Shown one piece after another: positions 50,678 to 58,695 of a DNA stretch of 64,000 nucleotides. The DNA is taken from contig NZ_BAOP01000004.1 of assembly GCF_000344135.1 (NCBI RefSeq), positions 186,001-250,000 of the forward strand. Direction: 5' to 3'. Under the pieces are notes generated by a model, which saw only the letters and a program-made list of their open reading frames with translations, did no database searches and was not told the DNA's origin. Each line of letters starts with the position of its first letter. Position 1 is the stretch's first letter. Source of the DNA: Gordonia malaquae NBRC 108250. GTDB lineage: Bacteria; Actinomycetota; Actinomycetes; Mycobacteriales; Mycobacteriaceae. Position numbers and translations under genes: made by a program.

Positions 50678-51823
50678 ATGACCATCCGGCCTGCCGATCG
50701 ACGCGAGAGGATTCTGTCGACCGCCGCGGCCGCGTTCAGCTCCGAGGGCTACGCCGCGACTCGCCTGTCAGACATCGCAGACGAGGTGGGGATCTCCACG
50801 CCCGCCCTCTATCGCCACTTCGACACGAAGTACCGACTGTTCTCCGCGACTGTCGAGCAGTTGTCCCGACGCGTGGACGAGGCCGTCTCGAGCGTTCGGA
50901 CCCATGACGATCCGAGGAGCGAGTTCGCCGCGGTCCTCACCGCATTCACCGACATGACGTTCGTCCACCGAGCCGGCGGCAATCTGTACCGATGGGAGGA
51001 CCGGGTGCTGCGCGCCGAGGATCGCAGCTACACACGTGATGTGCGGATCCGCCTGAACCGCAGACTCAGGGCGCTCGTCGAGGCCGCTCGACCCGACATC
51101 GACCGCACGACGGCACAAGCCGTGACCATCGCGTCCCTCTCCGTGGCGGCGAGCGCGACCACCCACCGCGCAGCCCTGGGCCGACGCGCCGCGGTCGACC
51201 TGTTGTCGAACGCCGCGGCCCGCATCGTCGAAGTGGAGGTGCCGCAGCCCACCGAAGCTCACGTCCCCGCCCCCGGGTTGGCGCCCACCGGCCGACGCGA
51301 GGCGATCCTTGCGGCGTCAGTACGCCTCTTCGCCGATCGCGGCTTCCACGAGGTGACGGTCGACCACATCGGCAACGCCGTCGGACTGCCCGCCTCCGGG
51401 GTCTACCGCCACTTCTCGTCCAAGAGCGCCATCCTCGCGGCCGCCCTCTGGCGAACGGCGGACCGCACCACAGACGCTGTCGCTGCGGCACTCGCCCAGG
51501 CACAGACCCCGAGCGAGGCGGTCGTCGCCCTCGCCGAGCGGTACAGCGAGCTCTGTGTCGACGCACCCGACATCATGACGGTCTACATGAACGGGATCGG
51601 CGCGGTGGACGAGAGCGAGCGTCGAGCCCTGCGCCGAAGTCAGCGTCTCAACGTCGACGAGTGGGCTGCGTGGGTCGTACGCGCCCGGCCGGAAGTGACC
51701 ACCGCTCAGGCGAGATTCCTGGTCCACGCGAGCCTGAATGTCGCGACCGATCTGGTCAACGGGCAACCAGGGATCGGGAAGCCTCTGGTGGCGGCGGCAT
51801 GCGCGAAGGCACTGACCGGCTGA
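50678..51823 (+). CDS. Tandem double TetR-family regulator
   Basis: This 381-aa protein is made of two TetR units in one chain. The first DNA-binding domain is RERILSTAAAAFSSEGYAATRLSDIADEVGISTPALYRHF (residues about 8-50) and the second is RREAILAASVRLFADRGFHEVTVDHIGNAVGLPASGVYRHF (about 207-248). Each is followed by a helical ligand or dimer domain. A single chain thus mimics a TetR dimer and could bind asymmetric operators. Divergent orientation from the hydratase-ligase pair suggests it controls fatty-acid or sterol catabolism. The ATG at 50678 begins the family-like N-terminus. Confidence 0.88.
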   Translation: MTIRPADRRERILSTAAAAFSSEGYAATRLSDIADEVGISTPALYRHFDTKYRLFSATVEQLSRRVDEAVSSVRTHDDPRSEFAAVLTAFTDMTFVHRAGGNLYRWEDRVLRAEDRSYTRDVRIRLNRRLRALVEAARPDIDRTTAQAVTIASLSVAASATTHRAALGRRAAVDLLSNAAARIVEVEVPQPTEAHVPAPGLAPTGRREAILAASVRLFADRGFHEVTVDHIGNAVGLPASGVYRHFSSKSAILAAALWRTADRTTDAVAAALAQAQTPSEAVVALAERYSELCVDAPDIMTVYMNGIGAVDESERRALRRSQRLNVDEWAAWVVRARPEVTTAQARFLVHASLNVATDLVNGQPGIGKPLVAAACAKALTG

Positions 51824-51841
51824 CGTCTACCGAGACGGGCC

Positions 51842-51862
51842 CGACCGAGAATCGTTCGGTCG
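51842..51862. terminator. Hairpin between convergent genes
   Basis: CGACCGA and TCGGTCG pair over 7 bp with a 7-nt loop in the 76-bp gap between the TetR stop and the convergent membrane-protein stop. It is a candidate shared terminator. Confidence 0.5.
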
Positions 51863-51899
51863 CAAACATCCGACACGAATGCCCCAAATCTCGCCGGCG

Positions 51900-52550
51900 C
51901 TAGACGACGTCCAACCCGGAGACCAGCCATCGACCGTCGGCCTTCACAAGTGCCAGTTCCACACGCGACTGCGACGGGTCCCCTTGGCCGAGGACCGGCG
52001 CATCCGGGCTGGTCACTGCCATGTCGAGAGCCACCAGAACCACGGCTCGATCAGGTTCGATGGACACGATGCCTGCACTGGTCGCCGAGCCCTTCGACGA
52101 CGCCTTCGCCTCGTCGTTCGCCTTCCGCGCGAGCTGGGACGACTTGATGTATTCATCGGCGAACTCGGGAGTCGAGATCGCCCGGATGCGTCGATCGAGG
52201 TCGTCGTACTTACCGAACCCGTAGGTGAACATCTCCGACGCGTACGTCTTCGCATCGCGGAGCGCACCCTCCTCGTCGGTGCCGCCGTCGTCGCCCGACG
52301 ACGCCGCGAGGAGCACACCGAGCACGATCACCGCCACCGCAAGGACGGCCACAGCCGCACCCAGCGCGACGACGACGTTGCGTCCGCCGGACGTCGACGG
52401 CTCAGCCGTGTCGCTCGACTTCGCGATGTCGACGGTCTCGCTAGCCTTCTCTGCTTCCTCCGCGCGGATGCGTTCGCGATTCGCCCTGTTCACGGCGAGG
52501 AAGTCGTCACCGTCGAGAGGTGTCGGGCTGTCGTCAGAACTGGAGGGCAT
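51900..52550 (-). CDS. Mce-associated-type membrane protein
   Basis: This 216-aa protein has an acidic cytoplasmic N-tail (about 60 residues), one membrane helix (VVVALGAAVAVLAVAVIVLGVLLAA) and an extracytoplasmic NTF2/SnoaL-like domain. The latter contains DAKTYASEMFTYGFGKYDDLDRRIRAISTPEFADEY, which is the pattern of Mce-associated (Mas) proteins that stabilise Mce lipid importers. No mce genes are in the window, so it is an orphan copy here. The ATG at 52550 is preferred over in-frame TTG and GTG codons slightly upstream. The frame is divergent from the acyl-CoA dehydrogenase gene. Confidence 0.75.
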   Translation of the reverse strand: MPSSSDDSPTPLDGDDFLAVNRANRERIRAEEAEKASETVDIAKSSDTAEPSTSGGRNVVVALGAAVAVLAVAVIVLGVLLAASSGDDGGTDEEGALRDAKTYASEMFTYGFGKYDDLDRRIRAISTPEFADEYIKSSQLARKANDEAKASSKGSATSAGIVSIEPDRAVVLVALDMAVTSPDAPVLGQGDPSQSRVELALVKADGRWLVSGLDVV

Positions 52551-52596
52551 GGGCACCAATGTAGCGGTATCTCCGTGTGCCCCTTGCCACAGCTCG

Positions 52597-52616
52597 TCTG
52601 ATCACATATATCTGAT
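52597..52616. promoter_or_regulatory. Direct repeat in the acyl-CoA dehydrogenase promoter region
   Basis: TCTGAT occurs twice (52597-52602 and 52611-52616) around CACATATA in an AT-rich patch, 55 bp before the acyl-CoA dehydrogenase start. It is a possible regulator site or promoter element; no regulator is assigned. Confidence 0.3.
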
Positions 52617-52671
52617 AACAGAGTGTCGCACATCGCGACGCAGGCACCTTCCAGCATCAGGAGACGTCCAC

Positions 52672-53811
52672 ATGGTCACTTTCACCCCAGAGCAGACTGC
52701 GTTCGCACAGGCAGTCACCGACTTCTGCCAGCGCGAGACCGGCACCCGCGAGCAGCGTGACAAGTGGACGAACAACGGCGAGGAGAATCACTCGCAGGAG
52801 TTGTACAAGAAGATGGCCGACCTCGGCTGGGCGGGCATCATCGTCCCGGAGGAGTTCGGTGGGGCCGGGGCGGGAAACGTGGAGCTCTGCATCTTCCTCG
52901 AAGAGGCCATTCGCAACCAAGCGCCGATCGGCGGAATCGGGCCGACACTGATCACCGCCGCGGCCTACGAGAAGTTCGCGAACGACGACCTCAAGCGCGA
53001 GGTGCTCGAAGGCGTCGTCGCGGGTGACGCGCTGTCGATCTCGATGTCCGAGCCCGAAGCCGGATCCGACGTCGGCGCCCTCACTTGCCGCGCAGAGAAG
53101 GTCGAGGGCGGCTGGGTCATCAACGGCCAGAAGACGTGGTGCTCGAACGCTCATTTCGCGAAGTCGATCCTGCTCATCGCCCGAACCGACCGCAGCGGAG
53201 GCAAGCACGAGGGTCTCACCCAGTTCCACATCCCCGCCGACACTCCCGGCCTGCAGATCTCGCAGATCGACACCCTCGGCGGCCGCGAGGTGAACGACCT
53301 CTACTTCACCGATTGCAAAGTGCCCGATTCCGCCGTCGTCGGCCAGGTCGGCAACGGCTGGAAGCAGCTGATGGCAGGCCTCAACACCGAACGTCTCATC
53401 CTCGCCGCGATGCAGCTCGGACTGGCGCAGCGCTCGTTCGACGACACGCTCGCGTTCATCACCGAGCGAAAGCAGTTCGGGCGGCCGATCGGCACGTTCC
53501 AGGCGTTGCGCCACCGGATGGCCGACCACGCCACGGAGATCGCGTGCACCAGGGAACTCGTCTACAGCGTGGCGAAGGCCGCCGACGCCAACCCCGACAA
53601 GCTGATGCCGCGCGAAGCGTCGATGGTCAAGCTCAAGGCCACCGAGACGAGCAAGGCGATGACGATCGACGGCATGCAGATGATGGGCGGCTACGGCTAC
53701 GCCAAGGAGTTCGACGCCGAGCGGCTGATGCGCGGCGCGATCATCTCGACGGTGTTCGGCGGCACCAACGAGATCCAGCGGGATGTCATCGGAAAGACGT
53801 ATGGACTCTGA
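52672..53811 (+). CDS. Acyl-CoA dehydrogenase (FadE family)
   Basis: This 379-aa FAD-dependent enzyme introduces the alpha-beta double bond in acyl-CoA catabolism. The FAD and substrate motifs are ISMSEPEAGSDVGALTCRAE and VINGQKTWCSNAHFAK. The C-terminal helical domain has ERKQFGRPIGTFQALRHRMAD and ends with MMGGYGYAKEFDAERLMRGAIISTVFGGTNEIQRDVIGK, which carries the catalytic glutamate. AGGAG lies 9 nt before the ATG at 52672; the longer frame reads antisense to the Mce-associated gene. Its end overlaps the next GntR gene by 11 nt, indicating co-transcription. Confidence 0.92.
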   Translation: MVTFTPEQTAFAQAVTDFCQRETGTREQRDKWTNNGEENHSQELYKKMADLGWAGIIVPEEFGGAGAGNVELCIFLEEAIRNQAPIGGIGPTLITAAAYEKFANDDLKREVLEGVVAGDALSISMSEPEAGSDVGALTCRAEKVEGGWVINGQKTWCSNAHFAKSILLIARTDRSGGKHEGLTQFHIPADTPGLQISQIDTLGGREVNDLYFTDCKVPDSAVVGQVGNGWKQLMAGLNTERLILAAMQLGLAQRSFDDTLAFITERKQFGRPIGTFQALRHRMADHATEIACTRELVYSVAKAADANPDKLMPREASMVKLKATETSKAMTIDGMQMMGGYGYAKEFDAERLMRGAIISTVFGGTNEIQRDVIGKTYGL

Positions 53812-54484
53812 CTCGGTCTCCAAGCCCGCACTGGGTCGGCGTCCGCAACTGTCGGAGGAGGTGGCGTCGGTCGTCCGACACAGGATCATGACGGCCGAGC
53901 TCCTCCCCGGCGAATGGGTCCGCCTCGACGAGACGGCCGCTGCGCTCGGGGTGAGCGTGACGCCGGTCCGAGAGGCACTGCTCACGCTGCGGGGCGAAGG
54001 CATGGTCGCCTTCGCCCCGCACCGCGGGTACACCGTGGCCGACCTGACCCGCACCGACGTCGCCGACCTGTTCTGGCTGCAGGGCGAAGCCGCAGCTCGC
54101 ATCGCCCGACGGACATGTGTACTCATCACTCCGTCGGAGATCGATCAACTCTCGTGGGCGAACGCGAACCTCAGGGGCGCGGTCATGTCAGGAGACGCCG
54201 CCGCGATCGTCGAGGCCGAGTTCGATTTCCATCGGACGCACAATCACATCAGCGGCAGCGGAAAGCTCGCATGGATCCTGCAGAACGCGACGCGGTACAC
54301 GCCGCACCAGCTGTACGCTCGCGACCCCGAGTGGGCGCGCGAGGCGCTCGAAGCCCACGAGGAGTTGATCAACGCGTATCGCGCAGGTGACGGCGAGGCC
54401 GCGGCCGGTGCCGTCCGTCGCCAGTTCGACGACGGCGCCGCCCGCCTCATCGGACACCTCGAATCCACTCCGATCTGGGACTGA
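53801..54484 (+). CDS. GntR-family regulator (FadR/FCD type)
   Basis: This 227-aa regulator has an N-terminal winged helix (LSEEVASVVRHRIMTAELLPGEWVRLDETAAALGVSVTPVREALLTLRGEGMVAFAPHRGYTV) and a C-terminal all-helical FCD ligand domain. The metal-binding histidines of the latter probably lie in FHRTHNHI and EAHEELINAYRAGD. FadR-type members sense acyl or organic acids and commonly control adjacent catabolic genes. The ATG at 53801 overlaps the acyl-CoA dehydrogenase stop, so it likely regulates that gene and itself. It is the last chromosomal gene before tRNA-Asn. Confidence 0.88.
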   Translation: MDSDSVSKPALGRRPQLSEEVASVVRHRIMTAELLPGEWVRLDETAAALGVSVTPVREALLTLRGEGMVAFAPHRGYTVADLTRTDVADLFWLQGEAAARIARRTCVLITPSEIDQLSWANANLRGAVMSGDAAAIVEAEFDFHRTHNHISGSGKLAWILQNATRYTPHQLYARDPEWAREALEAHEELINAYRAGDGEAAAGAVRRQFDDGAARLIGHLESTPIWD

Positions 54485-54547
54485 CCAGCCGTTTTGCACC
54501 GCACAGAATCCATGCGCTAGAGTTTGACCTCGGTTCGGAAAGAACAT

Positions 54548-54620
54548 TCCCCCATAGCTCAATTGGCAGAGCAGCCGACTGTTAATCGGCAGGTTACTGG
54601 TTCGAGTCCAGTTGGGGGAG
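54548..54620 (+). tRNA. tRNA-Asn(GTT)
   Basis: The acceptor stem is TCCCCCA / TGGGGGA, the D arm AGCTCAATTGGCAGAGCA, the anticodon stem CCGA / TCGG with loop CTGTTAA (anticodon GTT), and the T arm ACTGGTTCGAGTCCAGT. CCA is not encoded. The integrative element starts directly downstream, and the 3' half of this gene is the likely attachment site. Confidence 0.96.
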
Positions 54621-54624
54621 CTTC

Positions 54625-54660
54625 AAGAAACCCGCTGGTGACAGCGGGTTTCTTGCTTTT
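54625..54660 (+). terminator. Terminator after tRNA-Asn
   Basis: AAGAAACCCGCT and AGCGGGTTTCTT form a perfect 12-bp stem with a 6-nt loop followed by GCTTTT, starting 5 nt past the tRNA. Confidence 0.92.
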
Positions 54661-54904
54661 CTACCGACGAGTAAGTTTGCGGATGGGTACTTGGTGGGTA
54701 CCTCGGAATCCCTGATGCGCCGTAAGTTGCTTGCGTTTGTCTGCGGTTATTGCCTACGGTGTGGGCACCACTTCTTCGAGGGTTGGAAGACCCCAGCGGC
54801 CGCCCCGGCCGCGGCTGAAGCGCTTCGGGCACTGAGACGCCCGGCACCGGCGAGGCCGGCTGCAGGACTGGGCGTTCAGAGGCATTCAGACCTCTGGAGA
54901 AGAA

Positions 54905-55108
54905 GTGTCCGAAACGAACCTGCTCGATGATGATCTGCGGGCGTTCCGCGCGAGCACCGTCGCCGAAAGGCTCGACGTCTCCGTCGACACCGTCATCCGA
55001 CTTGTCGACTCCGGCGAGCTGCGCTCGATCCGGCCGCGTGAGCGCGGACGAGTGCTGCTGATCTCGGCAGCGTCACTGCGGCGGTACATCTACGGGGACA
55101 GCGAGTGA
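54905..55108 (+). CDS. Small excisionase-like helix-turn-helix protein
   Basis: This is a 67-aa DNA-binding protein of the excisionase/MerR-like HTH_17 type: STVAERLDVSVDTVIRLVDSGELRSIRPRERGRVLLISAASLRRYIYG. Such proteins act as recombination directionality factors or as replication and copy-control regulators in actinobacterial integrative elements. The GTG at 54905 has GGAG at about 5 nt. It is the first gene of the element after the tRNA. The 284 bp between the tRNA and this gene hold the tRNA terminator and no convincing gene. Confidence 0.72.
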   Translation: MSETNLLDDDLRAFRASTVAERLDVSVDTVIRLVDSGELRSIRPRERGRVLLISAASLRRYIYGDSE

Positions 55109-55311
55109 CGCAGGGATTGCGGCCACTCACGCCGGTACTCCCCCGGCGATGCTCGACGTAAGCAGCAGGAGCAGTAGCAACAGCGCCACCGCGGCCACCT
55201 CGGTGATGATCGACGACTCCACAACAGCAGCCGGCCACCGCGGCCACCCTCGGTTACACACGACTCCACGGCCGCAACACGCACCGCAGCGCCCCGGCGC
55301 TCCTCCCGAGG

Positions 55312-55491
55312 GTCGGTTGGGTCGGTTGGGTCGGTTCGAATTCCGCTACGCGCATGCGGAAATTTTTCCGTGCGCCTCGGTGAGTGTCACATTTACATCA
55401 CCTGTCACATGTGCCCCATTCCAGGGTGTCGCACGTTTTCATTTCGTGTATGTGGGAGCCAAAAGCAACCGACCCAACCGACCCAACCGAC
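55312..55491. repeat. 25-bp inverted repeat, each arm three GTCGGTTGG-type iterons
   Basis: The left arm (55312-55336) is three tandem copies of GTCGGTT joined by GG. The right arm (55467-55491) is its exact reverse complement, three copies of AACCGAC. The 130-bp spacer (55337-55466) is AT-richer than the surroundings and contains TGTCACAT twice and a GGAAATTTTTCC-like run. No gene spans it. The layout suggests an origin of replication, a copy-control site or a recombination site for the element. Confidence 0.75.
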
Positions 55492-55540
55492 TCTTGCCTC
55501 CGACGCAGCCCCGTAGGCGAGCGCTCCGTGATACTCTGGT

Positions 55541-55825
55541 CGTAGTTGTCAGGGGCCGCTACGCCAGGTTCCTGGCAAGGGATAACCCCGAGGATGGACG
55601 TCAGTCCACGGTGTAGCCACCGAACGGCCGAGCAGCCGGTACTCCTCCGACGTGACGCAGGATCTCGCCCGGCAGGCGAGGCGACATAAGAGGCTGGGTA
55701 GGGAGTTAGCGCTCCTGTAAAGCACCGGGCGGATTCGTTCCGCCAACGAGGCACGGAACGAATCCGCCCAGGTATCGCCGGGAAAGCACCCCTCTCCGGA
55801 CAGTTCAAGCTGTCTGGAGTTTTTC
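55541..55825 (+). ncRNA. Candidate structured leader RNA ending in an RBS-overlapping hairpin
   Basis: After a GATACT -10-like hexamer (55530-55535), about 285 nt without a gene contain a chain of stems. They are GCCAGG/CCTGGC, TGGAC/GTCCA, CTCGCC/GGCGAG, GGAG/CTCC, a perfect 15-bp stem GGGCGGATTCGTTCC/GGAACGAATCCGCCC (55727-55769), and CCGGACAG/CTGTCTGG followed by TTTTT. The last stem abuts GGAG, the Shine-Dalgarno sequence of the gene at 55826. A terminator-like hairpin therefore overlaps the ribosome-binding site, which suggests attenuation, a riboswitch-like leader or an antisense target. I do not recognise the RNA family. The exact 5' end is inferred. Confidence 0.45.
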
Positions 55826-56173
55826 ATGGGTTGCACCCTTGAGGTGGCCGCTCTCGCGGCCCCCGAAATGTGGACCACCGGCGACGCCGTCGCCGCTGGT
55901 TGGGGCTATTCCACCGTCCGTAAGTACATCACGGACGGTTTGATGCCGTCTGCGGAGAAGGTTCAGGGCCAGTGGCGGTTCGACCGCGCCGAACTCGAAG
56001 CGCTGCGCGAGCCCGTCCCGGCGGACATCGCGCCTGCCGTCGAAGTTCTGAGTGATCCGGTCCGGGAGTGGACGCTGGAGCAGGTGGCATCTGCTCCGCC
56101 GATGAATGCGCGTGAAGCGCGCGTTGTGGCCGCGATCTTCCGGCGCACCGCCAAGGCGGGTGTCGCGGGGTGA
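55826..56173 (+). CDS. Small winged-helix/MerR-like DNA-binding protein
   Basis: This 115-aa protein has an N-terminal helix-turn-helix (MWTTGDAVAAGWGYSTVRKYITDGLMPSAEKVQGQWRFDRAELEAL) and a helical C-terminal half. It resembles the first HTH protein of the element in design but not in sequence. The ATG at 55826 follows GGAG 7-8 nt upstream, which is part of the hairpin in the leader RNA. The GTGA overlap with the primase-helicase start implies coupled translation, so it may be a replication regulator or an origin-binding protein. Confidence 0.65.
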   Translation: MGCTLEVAALAAPEMWTTGDAVAAGWGYSTVRKYITDGLMPSAEKVQGQWRFDRAELEALREPVPADIAPAVEVLSDPVREWTLEQVASAPPMNAREARVVAAIFRRTAKAGVAG

Positions 56174-58695
56174 TCGCAGAAGAAAACCCCGGATGCCAGT
56201 CCGGGGTCTCCACGAATCCTGCGTCTCACGGCACGGAGTCTGTGTCTCACTATATGGGACATGCTGACGGGGCCGCAAGCGGTGCTGTGTCAATCGCGCC
56301 GGAGCATGTCGACGAACTCGCTGTGTCCGCCGTTCCGCTCGATGTGGCCAAGGAGCACGGCGTCTACACGGCGACGGATCGTGACGGGTTGCCCGGATGG
56401 GCGCAGTGGCTCGACGACAAGTTCGGCACCGTGATCTACCCGGTGCTCTGCTACCCGATGGTCGAGCCCGATGGGTCGATCACTGGCCAGGTCAAGCCGG
56501 CTGCGGGCTCTGTGGTCGACAACGACGGCAACGAGATGAAGTACGTCTCCCCTGCCGGGGCCGAGTCTCCGCAGTTCCCGGCCGTTCGCGTGGTCGACAC
56601 CCCTGCCGGGGTGATCATCGCCGAAGGCGTGAAGCAGGCACTGGCGCTGGCCGCGTACGCTCCAGCCGACTGGTCGATCTACCGGATCTGTGGGATCACC
56701 GGCTGGGTGCGCGATGGCGTGCCCACCAAGCACCTCCGCGTGGTCCGGGGTCACGGTGTCGTCATCGTGCCGGATGCGGATGCCTCCACCAAGCGCGCGG
56801 TGTACGACGGCGCCGCCGAGCTCGGAGCTGCGTGCGCGATGCGCCGAGCAGAATCTGTGCGGTTCGCCCGCGTGGCCGGGTTCGGCAACACCGGTATCGA
56901 CGACCTCCTGGGCGCGTGCGCTGATGACGACGAACGCCGTGAGATGGTCCTGGACCTGTTGGCAGCAGCATCGGACAAGCCTGCGAAGACCCCGCCGAAG
57001 GGTTTGACCGCCACACAACGCAAAGAGAACGAGGCCAGTCGCGCTGCCGCTCGACTGGCCGCTGAACGGCGCAACGATCCGCGGCCTGTCATCCATGTCG
57101 GCGAGGACCGCTTCCAGGTCATCCACCAGCTCGACACCTTATTGCACCGCTGGTTCGACGGCCGGGTGCTGTTCCGACACGGTGATGCCCTTGGACAGAT
57201 TGTGACTGAGGAGCGCGGGCCGGTGGTCAATGCGGTGACGCAGGGTGCCTTCGCCGACCTCGTGTCACAGGTGGCGATCACGGTCGACGGCGCTGTCCGC
57301 GACGACGGAAAGGGTTGCTCTCACCCCTTCGCCTGGCCCGACAAGAACACTCTCGCCGCCGTCGAGTCGCGTTTTCGCACCTACATGCCGCTTGATGGTG
57401 TTAGCGGTGTGCCGCTGGTGCGGGCAGATGGGTCCGTCGTCACAGCCGCTGGGTACGACGCCGAAACGCGGCACTACGTCCATCTCACCGACGACCTGAT
57501 CGGTCTGGATGTACCCGACAGTCCGACACGGCAGGACATCGGTGACGCCGTGCAACTTCTGGTGGTCGACCTGCTCGGGGACTTCGCGTTCAAGGACCGA
57601 TCCGACGTCGCGCATGCGATAGCGGCCATCCTGACCCCGCTTGTGCGCACGTTGTTGCCGACGAGCCCTGGCTTCGCCGTGAACGGCCTCCAGATGGGGA
57701 TCGGCAAGGGTTTGCTGCTGTTCGTGATCTCGACGGTGGTCTCCGGGCTCATGCCTCCGCTGGCGATGCTTCCCTCGAATGAGGATGAGATGCGCAAGTC
57801 GTTGACGGCGATCTTGCACAGCGGCCAGACGATCGTCTTCTTCGATGAGACGGCCGAACTCGATTCGGCGGTGCTCAACGGCTTTATGACCGCTGAGAGA
57901 TGGTCGGATCGACGTTTGGGTGTCACGGAGCGGATCGAGATGCCGAACACGGCCGTCGTTTTTTTCGCCGGCAATCAGATGGTCATCCTGGGTGATGCGG
58001 CGCGGCGCATTGTCCAGATCCGACTCCATACCGATGAGCCCAACCCGGAGAACCGCACTGGCTTCCGTCATTCGGACCTCAAGGGGTGGGTGGTCGAGAA
58101 CCGTGCGCGGCTCCTGCGAGCGTGCCTGGTGCTGATCCGTGCGTGGTTCGATGCCGGTCAGCCGGTCCCGGACCACAGCTTCCGCATGGGCTCCTTCGAG
58201 AGGTGGCAGGACATGATCGGCGGAATCCTGATGGTCGCCGGCATCGAGGGCTTCACCGAGGGTATGGCCGAGCAACGCGCGGACGCCGACTTCGAGGGTC
58301 AGCACTGGGCCGCTCATCTGGCCTGGTTGTCGGACAAGTACGGCGACGGCGAGTTCACCGCGCGAACCGCGGCCGACGACCTGCGCTATGACGACGAGGC
58401 TGAGTACCCGCCGGGCCTGGAGAACCTGGTCGAGAAGTCTTCGGCCGCCCGTGAGTTGGGCAAGGCGTGGTCCAAACAAACCGATCGTTGGCGTCCGAAC
58501 GGTCTGCGGATCGTCCGGTCGGTCGCCGGTCAGGGCGGCCGGATGAAGTGGCGGATCGAGCAGTTCGACGAAACAGCCGGGGGCCCCGTTGAATCTGCTG
58601 CGGCGACTTCTGCGCCTCCGCCTGCGCCGAAGATGCCCGCTGAGGGTGGTCGTCCGATGCCGGTCATCACCGATCTCGACGAAGGGGTGGCGTGA
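56170..58695 (+). CDS. TOPRIM (DUF3854) primase-helicase
   Basis: This 841-aa replication protein has an N-terminal DUF3854/TOPRIM region: the glutamate motif VIIAEGVKQAL near residue 150 and the DxD motif VIVPDADAS near 200, as in DnaG-type and phage primases. The C-terminal half is a P-loop helicase: Walker A-like GLQMGIGKGLLLF near 510, where the usual Ser/Thr after Lys is Gly, and Walker B IVFFDETAEL near 556. A FFAGNQMVILGDAARRIVQIRL sensor/arginine-finger-like region follows. It would prime and unwind at the element's origin. The start is GTG at 56170, overlapping the upstream stop; an ATG start further in is possible. It is followed by the polymerase gene with a TGATG overlap. Confidence 0.8.
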   Translation: MIAEENPGCQSGVSTNPASHGTESVSHYMGHADGAASGAVSIAPEHVDELAVSAVPLDVAKEHGVYTATDRDGLPGWAQWLDDKFGTVIYPVLCYPMVEPDGSITGQVKPAAGSVVDNDGNEMKYVSPAGAESPQFPAVRVVDTPAGVIIAEGVKQALALAAYAPADWSIYRICGITGWVRDGVPTKHLRVVRGHGVVIVPDADASTKRAVYDGAAELGAACAMRRAESVRFARVAGFGNTGIDDLLGACADDDERREMVLDLLAAASDKPAKTPPKGLTATQRKENEASRAAARLAAERRNDPRPVIHVGEDRFQVIHQLDTLLHRWFDGRVLFRHGDALGQIVTEERGPVVNAVTQGAFADLVSQVAITVDGAVRDDGKGCSHPFAWPDKNTLAAVESRFRTYMPLDGVSGVPLVRADGSVVTAAGYDAETRHYVHLTDDLIGLDVPDSPTRQDIGDAVQLLVVDLLGDFAFKDRSDVAHAIAAILTPLVRTLLPTSPGFAVNGLQMGIGKGLLLFVISTVVSGLMPPLAMLPSNEDEMRKSLTAILHSGQTIVFFDETAELDSAVLNGFMTAERWSDRRLGVTERIEMPNTAVVFFAGNQMVILGDAARRIVQIRLHTDEPNPENRTGFRHSDLKGWVVENRARLLRACLVLIRAWFDAGQPVPDHSFRMGSFERWQDMIGGILMVAGIEGFTEGMAEQRADADFEGQHWAAHLAWLSDKYGDGEFTARTAADDLRYDDEAEYPPGLENLVEKSSAARELGKAWSKQTDRWRPNGLRIVRSVAGQGGRMKWRIEQFDETAGGPVESAAATSAPPPAPKMPAEGGRPMPVITDLDEGVA

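Noticed and set aside
54661-54904. Possible remnant of an integrase or other gene between tRNA-Asn and the first element gene
   Set aside because: The short frames there lack tyrosine- or serine-recombinase motifs; GGGTAC occurs twice but no attachment repeat can be proven without the other end.
57265-58479. 404-codon minus-strand frame
   Set aside because: It is antisense to the primase-helicase gene, with no motif or start signal.
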